This document shows, piece by piece, positions 15,680 through 24,565 of a stretch of 64,000 bases of DNA. The stretch's first letter is position 1. Each line of letters starts with the position of its first letter. The position numbers were made by a program, and so were the translations under genes. The notes under the pieces were generated by a model. It was not told the DNA's origin, searched no databases, and saw only the letters and a program-made list of their open reading frames with translations. The DNA comes from Streptomyces pactum (lineage in GTDB: Bacteria; Actinomycetota; Actinomycetes; Streptomycetales; Streptomycetaceae). The DNA lies in contig NZ_CP019724.1 in assembly GCF_002005225.1 (NCBI RefSeq), forward strand, positions 248,001-312,000. The letters run 5' to 3'.

Positions 15680-17875
15680 ATGCCCACTGTCGGCATACCC
15701 CCGGCGGCGCCGGTGTCGCGCAGACCCGGTCGCCGCGGGCTCGTCGGCGTCCTGGTCACCGCCCTGGCCGCCGCCCTGCTCGCCGTCGTCCCCGCGACGC
15801 GGGCCCAGGCCGCACCCGCGCTGTTGTCCCAGGGCAAGCCGGTCACCGCCTCCAGCCAGGAGCACTACGGCACCCCGGCGGCCGCAGCCGTCGACGGTGA
15901 CGACGGCACCCGCTGGTCCAGCGCCGCCGCCGACCCGCAGTGGATCCGCGTCGACCTCGGCGCCCCCGCCTCCCTCAGCCGGGTCGAGCTGCGCTGGGAG
16001 GCCGCCTACGCCACGTCCTACCGCATCGAGACATCCCAGAACGGCTCGGCCTGGTCGACGGCCTACTCCACCACCACCGGAACCGGGGGCACGGAGACCG
16101 TGAACGTCTCCGGCACCGCCCGGTACGTCCGCATGCTCGGCACCGCCCGCGCCACCGGATACGGCTACTCCCTGTGGGAGTTCAAGGTGTACGGCACCAC
16201 CGGCGACGATTCCGGTCCGGTCATCCCGGGCGGCGGCGACCTCGGCCCGAACGTGCACGTCTTCGACCCGTCCACGCCCGGCATCCAGGCCAAGCTGGAC
16301 CAGGTATTCGAGGAGCAGGAGTCCGCGCAGTTCGGCTCCGGCCGGCACGCCTTCCTCTTCAAGCCGGGCACCTACGACAACCTCAACGCCCAGATCGGCT
16401 TCTACACCCAGGTCCTCGGTCTCGGCCTGCGCCCCGACGACACGACGATCAACGGTGACATCACCGTCGACGCCGGCTGGTTCAACGGCAACGCCACCCA
16501 GAACTTCTGGCGCGGCGCGGAGAACCTCGCCGTGAAGCCGGTCAGCAGCACCAACCGGTGGGCGGTCTCGCAGGCCGCGTCGTTCCGCCGGATGCACGTC
16601 AAGGGCGGCCTCAACCTCGCGCCCAACGGCTACGGCTGGGCCAGCGGCGGCTACATCGCCGACAGCAAGATCGACGGCCAGGTCGGCAATTACTCGCAGC
16701 AGCAGTGGTACACCCGCGACAGCTCCATCGGCGGCTGGTCCAACAGCGTGTGGAACCAGGTCTTCTCAGGCGTCGAGGGCGCTCCCGCCACCAGCTTCCC
16801 CGAGCCCCGCTACACCACGCTCGACACGACGCCGATCTCCCGCGAGAAGCCCTTCCTCTACCTGGACGGCAACGAGTACAAGGTCTTCGCGCCCGCCAAG
16901 CGGACCAACGCCCGCGGCACCACCTGGGCGGGCGGCACGCCGCAGGGCGAGTCGATCCCGCTGAGCGAGTTCTACGTCGTCAAGCCCGGCGCCACCGCCG
17001 CCACCATCAACTCTGCTCTCGCCCAGGGCCTGCACCTGCTGTTCACCCCGGGCGTCTACCACGTCGACCAGACGATCAACGTCAACCGGGCCGACACCAT
17101 CGTGCTGGGCCTCGGTCTGGCCACGATCATCCCGGACGACGGGGTGACGGCGATGAGGGTCGCCGACGTGGACGGCGTGAAGCTCGCCGGCTTCCTCATC
17201 GACGCCGGACCGGTCAACTCCCCGACCCTCCTGGAGATCGGCCACCAGGGCGCCTCGACCGACCACGCCGCGAACCCGACCACCGTGCAGGACGTCTACA
17301 TCCGCATCGGCGGCGCGGGGGCCGGCAAGGCGACCACCAGCATGGTGGTCAACAGCCACGACACGATCATCGACCACACCTGGGTGTGGCGCGCCGACCA
17401 CGGCGAGGGCGTCGGCTGGGAGACCAACCGGGCCGACTACGGCGTCCGCGTCAACGGCGACGACGTCCTGGCCACCGGGCTGTTCGTCGAGCACTTCAAC
17501 AAGTACGACGTCGAGTGGTACGGCGAACGCGGCCGGACGATCTTCTACCAGAACGAGAAGGCGTACGACGCCCCCGACCAGGCCGCCATCCAGAACGGTG
17601 CGACGAAGGGCTACGCCGCCTACCGCGTCGACGACTCCGTGGACACCCACGAGGCCTGGGGCCTGGGCAGCTACTGCAACTACAACGTCGACCCGGACAT
17701 CCGCCAGGACCACGGCTTCAGGACGCCCGTGAAACCGGGGGTGAAGTTCCACAGCCTGCTCGTGGTCTCCCTCGGTGGCATGGGCCACTACAACCACGTC
17801 ATCAACGACACCGGCGCCTCCACGGTCCCGGCCGGCACGACGACCGTGCCGTCCACCGTCGTGTCCTTCCCCTGA
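15680..17875 (+). CDS. Secreted F5/8C-domain protein with right-handed beta-helix
   Basis: This 731-residue exported protein has a signal peptide (1-44, ending AQA) and an F5/8 type C (CBM32-like) domain at about 47-172 (LLSQGKPVTASSQE, QWIRVDLGAPASLSRVEL, YGYSLWEFKVYG). A long C-terminal region (190-725) has parallel beta-helix-like repeats with pectate-lyase or GH-type turns (INGDITVDAGWFNG, VRVNGDDVLATGLFVEHF). AAGGAG precedes the ATG by 8 nt. It leads the glucan locus under a LacI-type operator, so it probably acts on an extracellular polysaccharide. I cannot assign a glycoside hydrolase family or catalytic residues. It is sometimes annotated only as coagulation factor 5/8 domain protein. 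Confidence 0.8.
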   Translation: MPTVGIPPAAPVSRRPGRRGLVGVLVTALAAALLAVVPATRAQAAPALLSQGKPVTASSQEHYGTPAAAAVDGDDGTRWSSAAADPQWIRVDLGAPASLSRVELRWEAAYATSYRIETSQNGSAWSTAYSTTTGTGGTETVNVSGTARYVRMLGTARATGYGYSLWEFKVYGTTGDDSGPVIPGGGDLGPNVHVFDPSTPGIQAKLDQVFEEQESAQFGSGRHAFLFKPGTYDNLNAQIGFYTQVLGLGLRPDDTTINGDITVDAGWFNGNATQNFWRGAENLAVKPVSSTNRWAVSQAASFRRMHVKGGLNLAPNGYGWASGGYIADSKIDGQVGNYSQQQWYTRDSSIGGWSNSVWNQVFSGVEGAPATSFPEPRYTTLDTTPISREKPFLYLDGNEYKVFAPAKRTNARGTTWAGGTPQGESIPLSEFYVVKPGATAATINSALAQGLHLLFTPGVYHVDQTINVNRADTIVLGLGLATIIPDDGVTAMRVADVDGVKLAGFLIDAGPVNSPTLLEIGHQGASTDHAANPTTVQDVYIRIGGAGAGKATTSMVVNSHDTIIDHTWVWRADHGEGVGWETNRADYGVRVNGDDVLATGLFVEHFNKYDVEWYGERGRTIFYQNEKAYDAPDQAAIQNGATKGYAAYRVDDSVDTHEAWGLGSYCNYNVDPDIRQDHGFRTPVKPGVKFHSLLVVSLGGMGHYNHVINDTGASTVPAGTTTVPSTVVSFP

Positions 17876-17895
17876 CCGATCCGTCGGCCACGACT

Positions 17896-17938
17896 CCCCT
17901 CCGGGCCGGATCGCGACCCCGCGCCCGGCCCGGAGGGG
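17896..17938. terminator. Hairpin between the two F5/8C genes
   Basis: A perfect 12-bp stem CCCCTCCGGGCC / GGCCCGGAGGGG with a 19-nt loop follows the first gene of the locus. It may attenuate or terminate transcription before the second secreted enzyme. No separate promoter or operator is obvious in the 126-bp gap. Confidence 0.6.
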
Positions 17939-18001
17939 CCATCAGGCGGCGCCCCCGGCCGCCCCGCCCCGTCGGCTTTCCCCAACCCGCCAGGAGCAGA
18001 C

Positions 18002-20170
18002 GTGTCCACAGCCCTCCCGTATCGCAGACCAGTCCGCCGCGCCGGTGTCCCCCTGCTCGCCCTCGGCGCGCTGGTGGCGTCGTCGCTCGCCGTCGCCGCC
18101 CCGCCCGCCCAGGCCGCGGAAGCCCTGCTCTCCCAGGGCAAGCCCGCCACCGCGTCGTCCCAGGAAGGCGACGGTTACGCGGCCTCGGCGGCCGTCGACG
18201 GCGATCTCACCGGCACCCGCTGGGCCAGCCGGTGGAGCGACCCTCAGTGGTTCCAGGTCGACCTCGGGCAGCGCGCCGACCTCAGCCGCGTCGTGTTGAC
18301 CTGGGAGGGCGCGTACGCCAAGAGCTACCAGATCCAGGCGTCCGACAACGGCACGCAGTGGCGGACCCTGAAGACCGTCTCCGGCGGTGACGGCGGCACG
18401 GACGAGGTCGCCGTCACCGGCGCCGGCCGGTACGTCCGCATGCTGGGCACCGAACGGTCCGGCGGCTACGGCTACTCCCTGTGGGAGTTCCAGGTGTACG
18501 GGACCGCGGAGGGCACGCCTCCCGCCGACGGAGGGGCGGTCAAGGTCGCGGGCACGCAGGGGAACTGGCACCTGACCGTCGGCGGCCAGCCGTACACGGT
18601 CAAGGGGCTGACCTGGGGCCCCGCCATCGCGGACGCCCCGAAGTACATGCCCGACGTGAAGTCCATGGGCGTCAACACGATCCGCACCTGGGGTACCGAC
18701 GGCGGCACCAAGCCGCTGCTCGACAGCGCCGCCGCGAACGGCATCCGCGTCGTCAACGGCTTCTGGCTGCAGCCCGGCGGCGGCCCCGGCTCCGGGGGTT
18801 GCGTCGACTACGTCACCGACACCACCTACAAGAACAACATGCTCACCGAGTTCGCCAAGTGGGTGGAGGCCTACGAGAGCCACCCGGCGACCCTCATGTG
18901 GAACGTCGGCAACGAGTCGGTTCTCGGCCTGCAGAACTGCTACAGCGGCTCGGAACTGGAGGCGCAGCGCAACGCGTACACCAGCTTCGTCAACGACGTG
19001 GCCAAGAAGATCCACAGCATCGACCCCGACCACCCCGTCACCTCCACCGACGCCTGGACCGGCGCGTGGCCCTACTACAAGCGCAACGCGCCCGACCTCG
19101 ACCTGTACTCGATGAACTCCTACGGCGACATCTGCGGCGTCCGGGAGGACTGGGAGGAGGGCGGCTACACCAAGCCGTACATCATCACCGAGGGCGGGCC
19201 CGCCGGTGAGTGGGAGGTGCCCGACGACGCCAACGGCGTCCCCGACGAGCCGACCGACGTCCAGAAGGCGGAGGGCTACACCAAGGCGTGGGACTGCGTC
19301 ACCGGCCACCGGGGCGTCGCCCTGGGCGCCACCCTCTTCCACTACGGCGTCGAGCACGACTTCGGCGGCGTCTGGTTCAACCTCGTCCCCGACGGGTTGA
19401 AGCGGCTGTCCTACTACTCCGTCAAAAGGGCCTACACCGGCTCGACCACGGGCGACAACACCCCGCCCGTCATCACGAACATGGCCGTCAGCCCCGCTTC
19501 GTCGGCTCCGGCGGGTGGCGAGTTCACCGTCCGTGCCGACGTGCGCGACCCCGACGGCGACCCGGTCACGTACAAGGTCTTCCTCAGCGGCAACTACGCC
19601 ACTGGCGACAAGCGCCTGGTCGAGGCCACATGGCGGTCCACCGGCGACGGAACCTTCGCCGTGACGGCTCCGGAGAAGCTCGGCGTGTGGAAGGTGTACA
19701 TCCAGGCCGAGGACGGCCGCGGCAACGCCGGCATCGAGACCAAGTCGGTCGAGGTGGTCGCCCCACCGGTCTCCGGCACCAACGTGGCGCTGAACAAGCC
19801 CACCACCGCCTCCTCCTTCCAGCCCTCCTACGGCGACTGCCCGTGCGAGCCCGCCAAGGCGACGGACGGCAAGAACGACACGCGCTGGGCCAGCGACTGG
19901 AGCGACCCGCAGTGGATCCAGGTCGACCTCGGCGCCGCCACCCCCGTCCGCAAGCTCCAACTGGTGTGGGACCCCGCCTACGCCAAGTCCTACGAGGTCC
20001 AGGTCTCGGACAACGGCACCACCTGGCGCACGGTCCACACCACGACCGCCGGCAACGGTGACGTCGACACCATCGACATGGCGCAGACCGCGCGGCACGT
20101 GCGACTGCACCTGACGGCGCGTGGCACCGGCTGGGGCTACTCGCTGCACGAGTTCGGCATCTACGGCTGA
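18002..20170 (+). CDS. Secreted glycoside hydrolase with TIM barrel and two F5/8C domains
   Basis: This 722-residue exported enzyme has a signal peptide (1-39), an F5/8C domain (41-167) and a clan GH-A type barrel. The probable acid/base is E305 (WNVGNES) and the nucleophile E397 (YIITEGGP). A beta-sandwich follows (ASSAPAGGEFTVRADV), and a second F5/8C domain (about 590-722) ends in the protein's last residues. The barrel resembles GH2/GH5-type beta-glycanases. Substrate is probably a beta-glucan from context, but is not proven by sequence. The GTG start follows AGGAG. The N-terminal F5/8C domain is closely similar to that of the preceding protein, suggesting duplication of the binding module. 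Confidence 0.85.
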   Translation: MSTALPYRRPVRRAGVPLLALGALVASSLAVAAPPAQAAEALLSQGKPATASSQEGDGYAASAAVDGDLTGTRWASRWSDPQWFQVDLGQRADLSRVVLTWEGAYAKSYQIQASDNGTQWRTLKTVSGGDGGTDEVAVTGAGRYVRMLGTERSGGYGYSLWEFQVYGTAEGTPPADGGAVKVAGTQGNWHLTVGGQPYTVKGLTWGPAIADAPKYMPDVKSMGVNTIRTWGTDGGTKPLLDSAAANGIRVVNGFWLQPGGGPGSGGCVDYVTDTTYKNNMLTEFAKWVEAYESHPATLMWNVGNESVLGLQNCYSGSELEAQRNAYTSFVNDVAKKIHSIDPDHPVTSTDAWTGAWPYYKRNAPDLDLYSMNSYGDICGVREDWEEGGYTKPYIITEGGPAGEWEVPDDANGVPDEPTDVQKAEGYTKAWDCVTGHRGVALGATLFHYGVEHDFGGVWFNLVPDGLKRLSYYSVKRAYTGSTTGDNTPPVITNMAVSPASSAPAGGEFTVRADVRDPDGDPVTYKVFLSGNYATGDKRLVEATWRSTGDGTFAVTAPEKLGVWKVYIQAEDGRGNAGIETKSVEVVAPPVSGTNVALNKPTTASSFQPSYGDCPCEPAKATDGKNDTRWASDWSDPQWIQVDLGAATPVRKLQLVWDPAYAKSYEVQVSDNGTTWRTVHTTTAGNGDVDTIDMAQTARHVRLHLTARGTGWGYSLHEFGIYG

Positions 20171-20188
20171 CCCGGCAGCAACCCAGGG

Positions 20189-20246
20189 GCCCGGCCGCCC
20201 GTCCAGCACGGGTGCCGCCGGGCCCGTGCTGGACGGGCGGCCGGGC
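20189..20246. terminator. Very strong 24-bp-stem terminator
   Basis: A perfect 24-bp inverted repeat (20189-20212 against 20223-20246) with a 10-nt loop follows the second secreted enzyme. It is the strongest hairpin in the window. It separates the secreted-enzyme unit from GH3, which has its own operator at 20306. Confidence 0.85.
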
Positions 20247-20305
20247 ACCTCCGCCCGCCGTCGGCCCGGCGGGCTTGACGGGGAGGAGATGCCCGTCGGA
20301 CGGTT

Positions 20306-20319
20306 GGAGAGCGCTCTCC
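20306..20319. promoter_or_regulatory. LacI-type operator palindrome, copy 2
   Basis: GGAGAGCGCTCTCC is identical to copy 1 and lies 32 bp before the GH3 start. Symmetry extends outward through GGTTGG on the left and CCAACC on the right with one extra base. It links GH3 to the same regulon as the secreted enzymes. Confidence 0.75.
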
Positions 20320-20351
20320 CAACCGGTGGAGGGGCAGGAAGCGGGGCGGGA

Positions 20352-22784
20352 ATGGACGACGAGGCACTGGATCGGCTCATCGGCAAGCTGAGCCTCGAAC
20401 AGAAGGTGCGCCTGCTCACCGGCGCGACGACCTGGCGGACCGCCGGTGAGTCCGGGATCGGGCTGCGGGAGATGGTGACCTCGGACGGGCCCGCCGGGGT
20501 GCGCGGCGAGGCATGGGACGAGCGGCGCTCCTCCGCCCTGCTGCCCTCCGCCTCCGCACTGGGCGCGATGTGGGACGAGGAACTGGTCGAACGGCTCGGC
20601 GGCCTGCTCGCCCGTGAGGCCATCCGCAAGGGCGTCGACGTGGTACTGGCTCCCACGCTCAACCTCCACCGCAGCCCGCTGGGCGGCCGGCACTTCGAGT
20701 GCTTCTCCGAGGACCCGCGGCTCACCGGCCGTACCGGGGCCGCGCTGATCCGCGGCGTCCAGGCCCTCGGGGTGGCGGCCACCGCCAAGCACTACGTCGG
20801 CAACGACTCCGAGACCGACCGGCTGACCGTCGACGTCCGGGCGTCCGAACGCACCCTGCGAGAGGTGTACCTCCTCCCCTTCGAGGCGGCGGTCGAGGCC
20901 GGGGTGTGGGTGGTCATGGCGGGGTACAACGCCGTCGGCGGCACCACCATGACGGCCAGCCCGCTCCTGGCGGAGCCCCTCAAGGGGGACTGGGGTTTCG
21001 ACGGGGTCGCCGTCTCCGACTGGGCTGCCGTGCGCTCCACCGAGGAGCCCGGCCGGGCCGCCCTCGACCTCGCGATGCCGGGCCCGGACAGTCCCTGGGG
21101 CGCGAACCTGGTACGGGCGGTGAAGGACGGCCGGGTCGCCGAGGAGGCGGTCGACGAGAAGGTGCGGCGACTGCTCCGGCTCGCCGCCCGCGTCGGCGCG
21201 CTGGAACCGCATCACCCGCGCCGGGCGCCCGCGACGGCGGCACGTGCCACCCGGGCGCTGCTGCGCCGCGCCGTCAGCGCCGGTTCCGTCCTGCTGCGCA
21301 ACGACGCCGTCCTGCCGCTCGACTCCGCCGAGCTGTCCACCGTCGCGGTCATCGGCGTGCACGCCGCGTCCCCGCGCGTCCAGGGCGGCGGCAGCGCGGG
21401 CGTCTTCTGCTCCGACGTGGTCACCCCGCTGGCCGGCATCCGGTCCCGCCTGCGGGGCCGGGCCCGGGTGGTGTACGAGCCCGGCCCGGCGCCTGGAGCA
21501 CCGCCCGCTCCTCTCGGCACCGACCGGTGCTGCGACCCGCGCTCGGGCGCCCCCGGCGTGCTCCTTCGGGTGCTCGACGCGGCGGGGCGGGAGCTGCGCG
21601 CGGAGCACCGGCTCTCGGGCCGGCAGTTGGAGCCGGACCTGCCCCCGGGCGCCCGCACGGTGGAGATCGCCGCCGTGCTGCGTCCCCGGCAGTCGGGAGA
21701 GTGGACGTTCGGCGCCGGAGGGTTCGGACGCATCACGCTCACCGTCGACGACCACGTGCTCCTGGACGGTGAGTTCCCCGGTGACACGGACGACCCCGCC
21801 GTCGTCCACGTCAACCCGCCCGTGCACACGGTGCGGACGGTGCTGACCACCCAGCGGCCCGTGCACGTGGTGGCACGGCGCGAACTGGTGCCCGGCCGAG
21901 GACGCGCCACCGTCGTCACCGCCGCGCCGCCCGGACCGTCCCCGGCGACCGCGCTGGAGGAGGCGGTGCGGGCGGCCCGCGACGCCGACGCCGCGATCGT
22001 GGTCGTCGGCACCACCGAGCACAGCGAGACCGAAGGATACGACCGCGCCGGGCTGTCGCTCGGCGGGCACCAGGACGAGCTGGTCCGCGCGGTGACCGCC
22101 GCGAATCCGCGCACGGTCGTGGTGGTCAACAGCGGCGGGCCGGTCGAGCTCCCCTGGCGCGAGGAGGCGGGCGCCGTGCTGCTCACCTGGTTTCCCGGGC
22201 AGGAGGCCGGCGCGGGGCTGGCCGACGTCCTGTTCGGCCACACCGAGCCCGGCGGCCGGCTCCCCACCACCTGGGCGGCGACCCTGGCGGACGCGCCCGT
22301 CACCCGTACCCGGCCGGTCGACGGCCGGCTCGACTACGCCGAGGGCCTGCACATCGGCTACCGGGCGTGGCTGCGAGCCGGACGCGAGCCCGCCTACTGG
22401 TTCGGCCACGGACTCGGCTACACGACGTGGGCGTACGCGGCCGTGGAGGCTCCCGCGCACGTCCTGGCGGACGAGCCGTTCACCGTTCGGGTGACGGTTC
22501 GCAACACCGGCTCCCGCGCCGGGCGCGAGGTCGTGCAGGTCTACCTGGCCCGCCCCGGTTCAGCGGTGGAGCGGCCCGTGCGCTGGTTCGCCGGCCATGC
22601 GGCCGTGCGGGCGGAAGCGGGCCGGACGGCGAGCGCCGAGGTGGTGGTGGGCCCGAGCGCGCTGCGGCACTGGTCGGAGGCGGACCACGGCTGGGCCACG
22701 GAGCCGGGCGCCTACCGGCTCATGGTGGGCAGGTCCGCGGGGGACCTTCGGTGGGAGGGGACGGTCACGGTCAGTGGCCCCTGA
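20352..22784 (+). CDS. Glycoside hydrolase family 3 beta-glucosidase
   Basis: This 810-residue enzyme has no signal peptide and is therefore cytosolic. The GH3 N-terminal barrel has TSDGPAGVRGE (44-53), KHYVGND (146-152) and the nucleophile D223 in VSDWAAV. The (alpha/beta)6 domain carries AIVVVGTTEHSETEGYDR, in which a glutamate is the likely acid/base. A PA14 domain (about 395-500) is inserted there, and a fibronectin-like tail ends the protein. This is the beta-glucosidase architecture with PA14, which narrows the pocket to short oligosaccharides. It probably hydrolyses imported beta-gluco-oligosaccharides. Confidence 0.92.
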   Translation: MDDEALDRLIGKLSLEQKVRLLTGATTWRTAGESGIGLREMVTSDGPAGVRGEAWDERRSSALLPSASALGAMWDEELVERLGGLLAREAIRKGVDVVLAPTLNLHRSPLGGRHFECFSEDPRLTGRTGAALIRGVQALGVAATAKHYVGNDSETDRLTVDVRASERTLREVYLLPFEAAVEAGVWVVMAGYNAVGGTTMTASPLLAEPLKGDWGFDGVAVSDWAAVRSTEEPGRAALDLAMPGPDSPWGANLVRAVKDGRVAEEAVDEKVRRLLRLAARVGALEPHHPRRAPATAARATRALLRRAVSAGSVLLRNDAVLPLDSAELSTVAVIGVHAASPRVQGGGSAGVFCSDVVTPLAGIRSRLRGRARVVYEPGPAPGAPPAPLGTDRCCDPRSGAPGVLLRVLDAAGRELRAEHRLSGRQLEPDLPPGARTVEIAAVLRPRQSGEWTFGAGGFGRITLTVDDHVLLDGEFPGDTDDPAVVHVNPPVHTVRTVLTTQRPVHVVARRELVPGRGRATVVTAAPPGPSPATALEEAVRAARDADAAIVVVGTTEHSETEGYDRAGLSLGGHQDELVRAVTAANPRTVVVVNSGGPVELPWREEAGAVLLTWFPGQEAGAGLADVLFGHTEPGGRLPTTWAATLADAPVTRTRPVDGRLDYAEGLHIGYRAWLRAGREPAYWFGHGLGYTTWAYAAVEAPAHVLADEPFTVRVTVRNTGSRAGREVVQVYLARPGSAVERPVRWFAGHAAVRAEAGRTASAEVVVGPSALRHWSEADHGWATEPGAYRLMVGRSAGDLRWEGTVTVSGP

Positions 22785-23059
22785 CGGGGCCCGGGCAGCG
22801 CGCTCGCCGGGACTGCGGCTGCGGGCCGCGACCTGTGGCCTGTGCGATGCCGTGAGGATCTTCCGGGGCGCCGCCGCGCCTTCGGGTGCTGTGCGGGCGC
22901 ACGCCCCGGGCCCGCGGTGGGTTTCGCGCCGGGGCCGCGGCCCATGACCCCGGACCCCGGTCTCTGGGTGCGCAGGTCTCCTCCATGGCAGCGGGGGGCA
23001 CGGGCCATGGCCGGGGCGGCCGCCTTCGGTGCACCCCGTCGGGAAGCGGCCCGCGCCGC

Positions 23060-24382
23060 TCACTGGACCGAGCGCTCCCGCAGGGCCGTCCGCCACGCCG
23101 GATCCGGTTCCACCGGTTCGGGTTGCTCCGGCCGGCCGCCACGAGCGAAGAAGTCGGCGAGCGGCAGGATCGCGGCCCCCACGGTGACGGCGTCCGGTCC
23201 CAGGGTGCCGAGGTCGATGCGGACGTGGGCGGCCGGGTAGGTCAGGGCGTAGGAGGCGGCGTGGGCCGTCACCGAGTCCAGGAAGCGCCGGCCGAGCTGC
23301 AGCCCGGCCCAGCCGCCGACCAGGATGCGTTCGGGCTGGAAGAGGTTGATCAGGTCGGAGAACCCCGCACCGAGGTACTCGGCGGTCTCCTCCAGCACTG
23401 CCAGCGCCGTGGCATCGGGTTCCGGGCCGGCCCCCGACGCGTCCGGATCCGGGTACGCGGCCGCGAGCATCGCGGTGAGCGCGGTCTCCTCGTCGACGCC
23501 CACGAGCGGCTGCCCGCCCGCCTCCGCCCAGCGCTGGAGCAGGGCCTCCGCGCCCGCGTACGCCTCCAGGCAGCCGCGGGCGCCGCAGCGGCACCGGCGT
23601 CCGCGCACCCGCACCGTCAGGTGCCCCCACTCCACGGCCCGGCCCGGGCGCATGTCGTCGCCGACGACGCAGGCGCCGACACCGGAGCCGAAGAGCACCA
23701 CCGCCGCGCTCTGCGCGCCCCGGCCCGCACCGAACCACATCTCCGCCTGGCCCAGCGTCTTGGCCCCGTTGTCGATGTAGTACGGCACGGTCCCTGGCAG
23801 GATCCGGGACTCGCGCAGCAACCGCTCCAGCGGAACGGCGTCCCAGCCGATCGTCTGACCGTGCACGACCGCACCGTCCTCGGCGGTCCTGGCAACGATG
23901 CCCGGCACGCCGATCCCGACGCCGAGCAGCCGCTCGGCGGCGATGCCGGCCCTGTCCAGGACCTCGGCGATGCCCTCGCGCAGATGCGTCACGACGACGC
24001 CGACGTCGTAGCGGTCGACGCGGCGCGGCCCCTCGGTCTCCAGCGGCCTCTCGACCCGGGCCAGCTCGGTGAGGGCGAGGTCGAAGAGTTCGATCCGCAC
24101 CCGGGTCTCGCCGATGTCGACGCCGATCATGTAACCGCTCCGCGCGCTGACGCGCAGCAGCGTGCGGGGACGGCCGCCGGCGGATTCGACGCTTCCGGCA
24201 TCCTCCACCAGCCCTTCGGCGACCAGCTCGGAGACCACGTTGCTCACCGAGCCGGAACTCAACCCGGTGACCGGCCCCAGCGAGAACCTGCTGAGCGGCC
24301 CGTCGAAATACAACCGTTGCAATACCGCGGTGCGGTTCTCCCGCCGCAGGTCACGCACTGTACGGCCGTTGCGCACTTTCAC
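23060..24382 (-). CDS. ROK family transcriptional regulator
   Basis: This 440-residue protein has an N-terminal winged helix (NRTAVLQRLYFDGPLSRFSL, LSSGSVSNVVSELVAEGLVE) followed by a ROK sugar-kinase-like fold. The fold has the phosphate motif IGVDIGETRVRIELF, the sugar site YYIDNGAKTLGQAE, and the zinc motif RCRCGARGCLEAY (CxCGxxGCxE). It is divergent from the sugar importer and most likely represses it until a sugar ligand binds. The GTG start overlaps a purine-rich GAGGGGGCGAGG. The 275-bp gap to GH3 (22785-23059) shows no gene. Confidence 0.9.
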   Translation of the reverse strand: MKVRNGRTVRDLRRENRTAVLQRLYFDGPLSRFSLGPVTGLSSGSVSNVVSELVAEGLVEDAGSVESAGGRPRTLLRVSARSGYMIGVDIGETRVRIELFDLALTELARVERPLETEGPRRVDRYDVGVVVTHLREGIAEVLDRAGIAAERLLGVGIGVPGIVARTAEDGAVVHGQTIGWDAVPLERLLRESRILPGTVPYYIDNGAKTLGQAEMWFGAGRGAQSAAVVLFGSGVGACVVGDDMRPGRAVEWGHLTVRVRGRRCRCGARGCLEAYAGAEALLQRWAEAGGQPLVGVDEETALTAMLAAAYPDPDASGAGPEPDATALAVLEETAEYLGAGFSDLINLFQPERILVGGWAGLQLGRRFLDSVTAHAASYALTYPAAHVRIDLGTLGPDAVTVGAAILPLADFFARGGRPEQPEPVEPDPAWRTALRERSVQ

Positions 24383-24434
24383 CCTCGCCCCCTCGTTGCG
24401 GAATCCTCACCGCAACTTACCTGCGGCCGGGCCC

Positions 24435-24481
24435 TTGACGCGACCTTCACTTGAGGTTTAACTCACATCCTAAATTAAGCC
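24435..24481. promoter_or_regulatory. AT-rich ROK operator and importer promoter region
   Basis: Within the very GC-rich divergent gap a local AT-rich stretch holds GGTTTAA (24455-24461) facing TTAAGCC (24475-24481), a near-perfect dyad with a 13-bp spacer. A TTGACG at 24435 could be a -35 for the importer. ROK repressors bind AT-rich dyads of this type. It differs completely from the GGAGAGCGCTCTCC sites. Confidence 0.5.
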
Positions 24482-24565
24482 GTGGGGGGCTTCAGGGAAC
24501 GCGGGGCGTTGCTCCGGCCCCCCTCCGCGGGCGACCCCGTCACTTCTCGGAAGGCCTCTGGAGTC

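Noticed and set aside
17942..20788. A 948-codon open frame on the minus strand opposite the F5/8C enzymes.
   Set aside because: It is antisense to strongly supported plus-strand genes and consists of low-complexity Gly/Arg/Pro/Val sequence with no domain, as expected from the complementary strand of GC-rich coding DNA.
19584..22460. A 958-codon minus-strand open frame across GH3.
   Set aside because: Same reason: no motif, repeats of RR/GG/PP typical of the antisense of a high-GC gene, and GH3 is clear on the other strand.
23069..23078. GAGCGCTCCC near the end of the ROK gene, resembling the LacI-type sites.
   Set aside because: It lacks the right arm of the 14-bp palindrome, lies inside coding sequence, and is away from any start.
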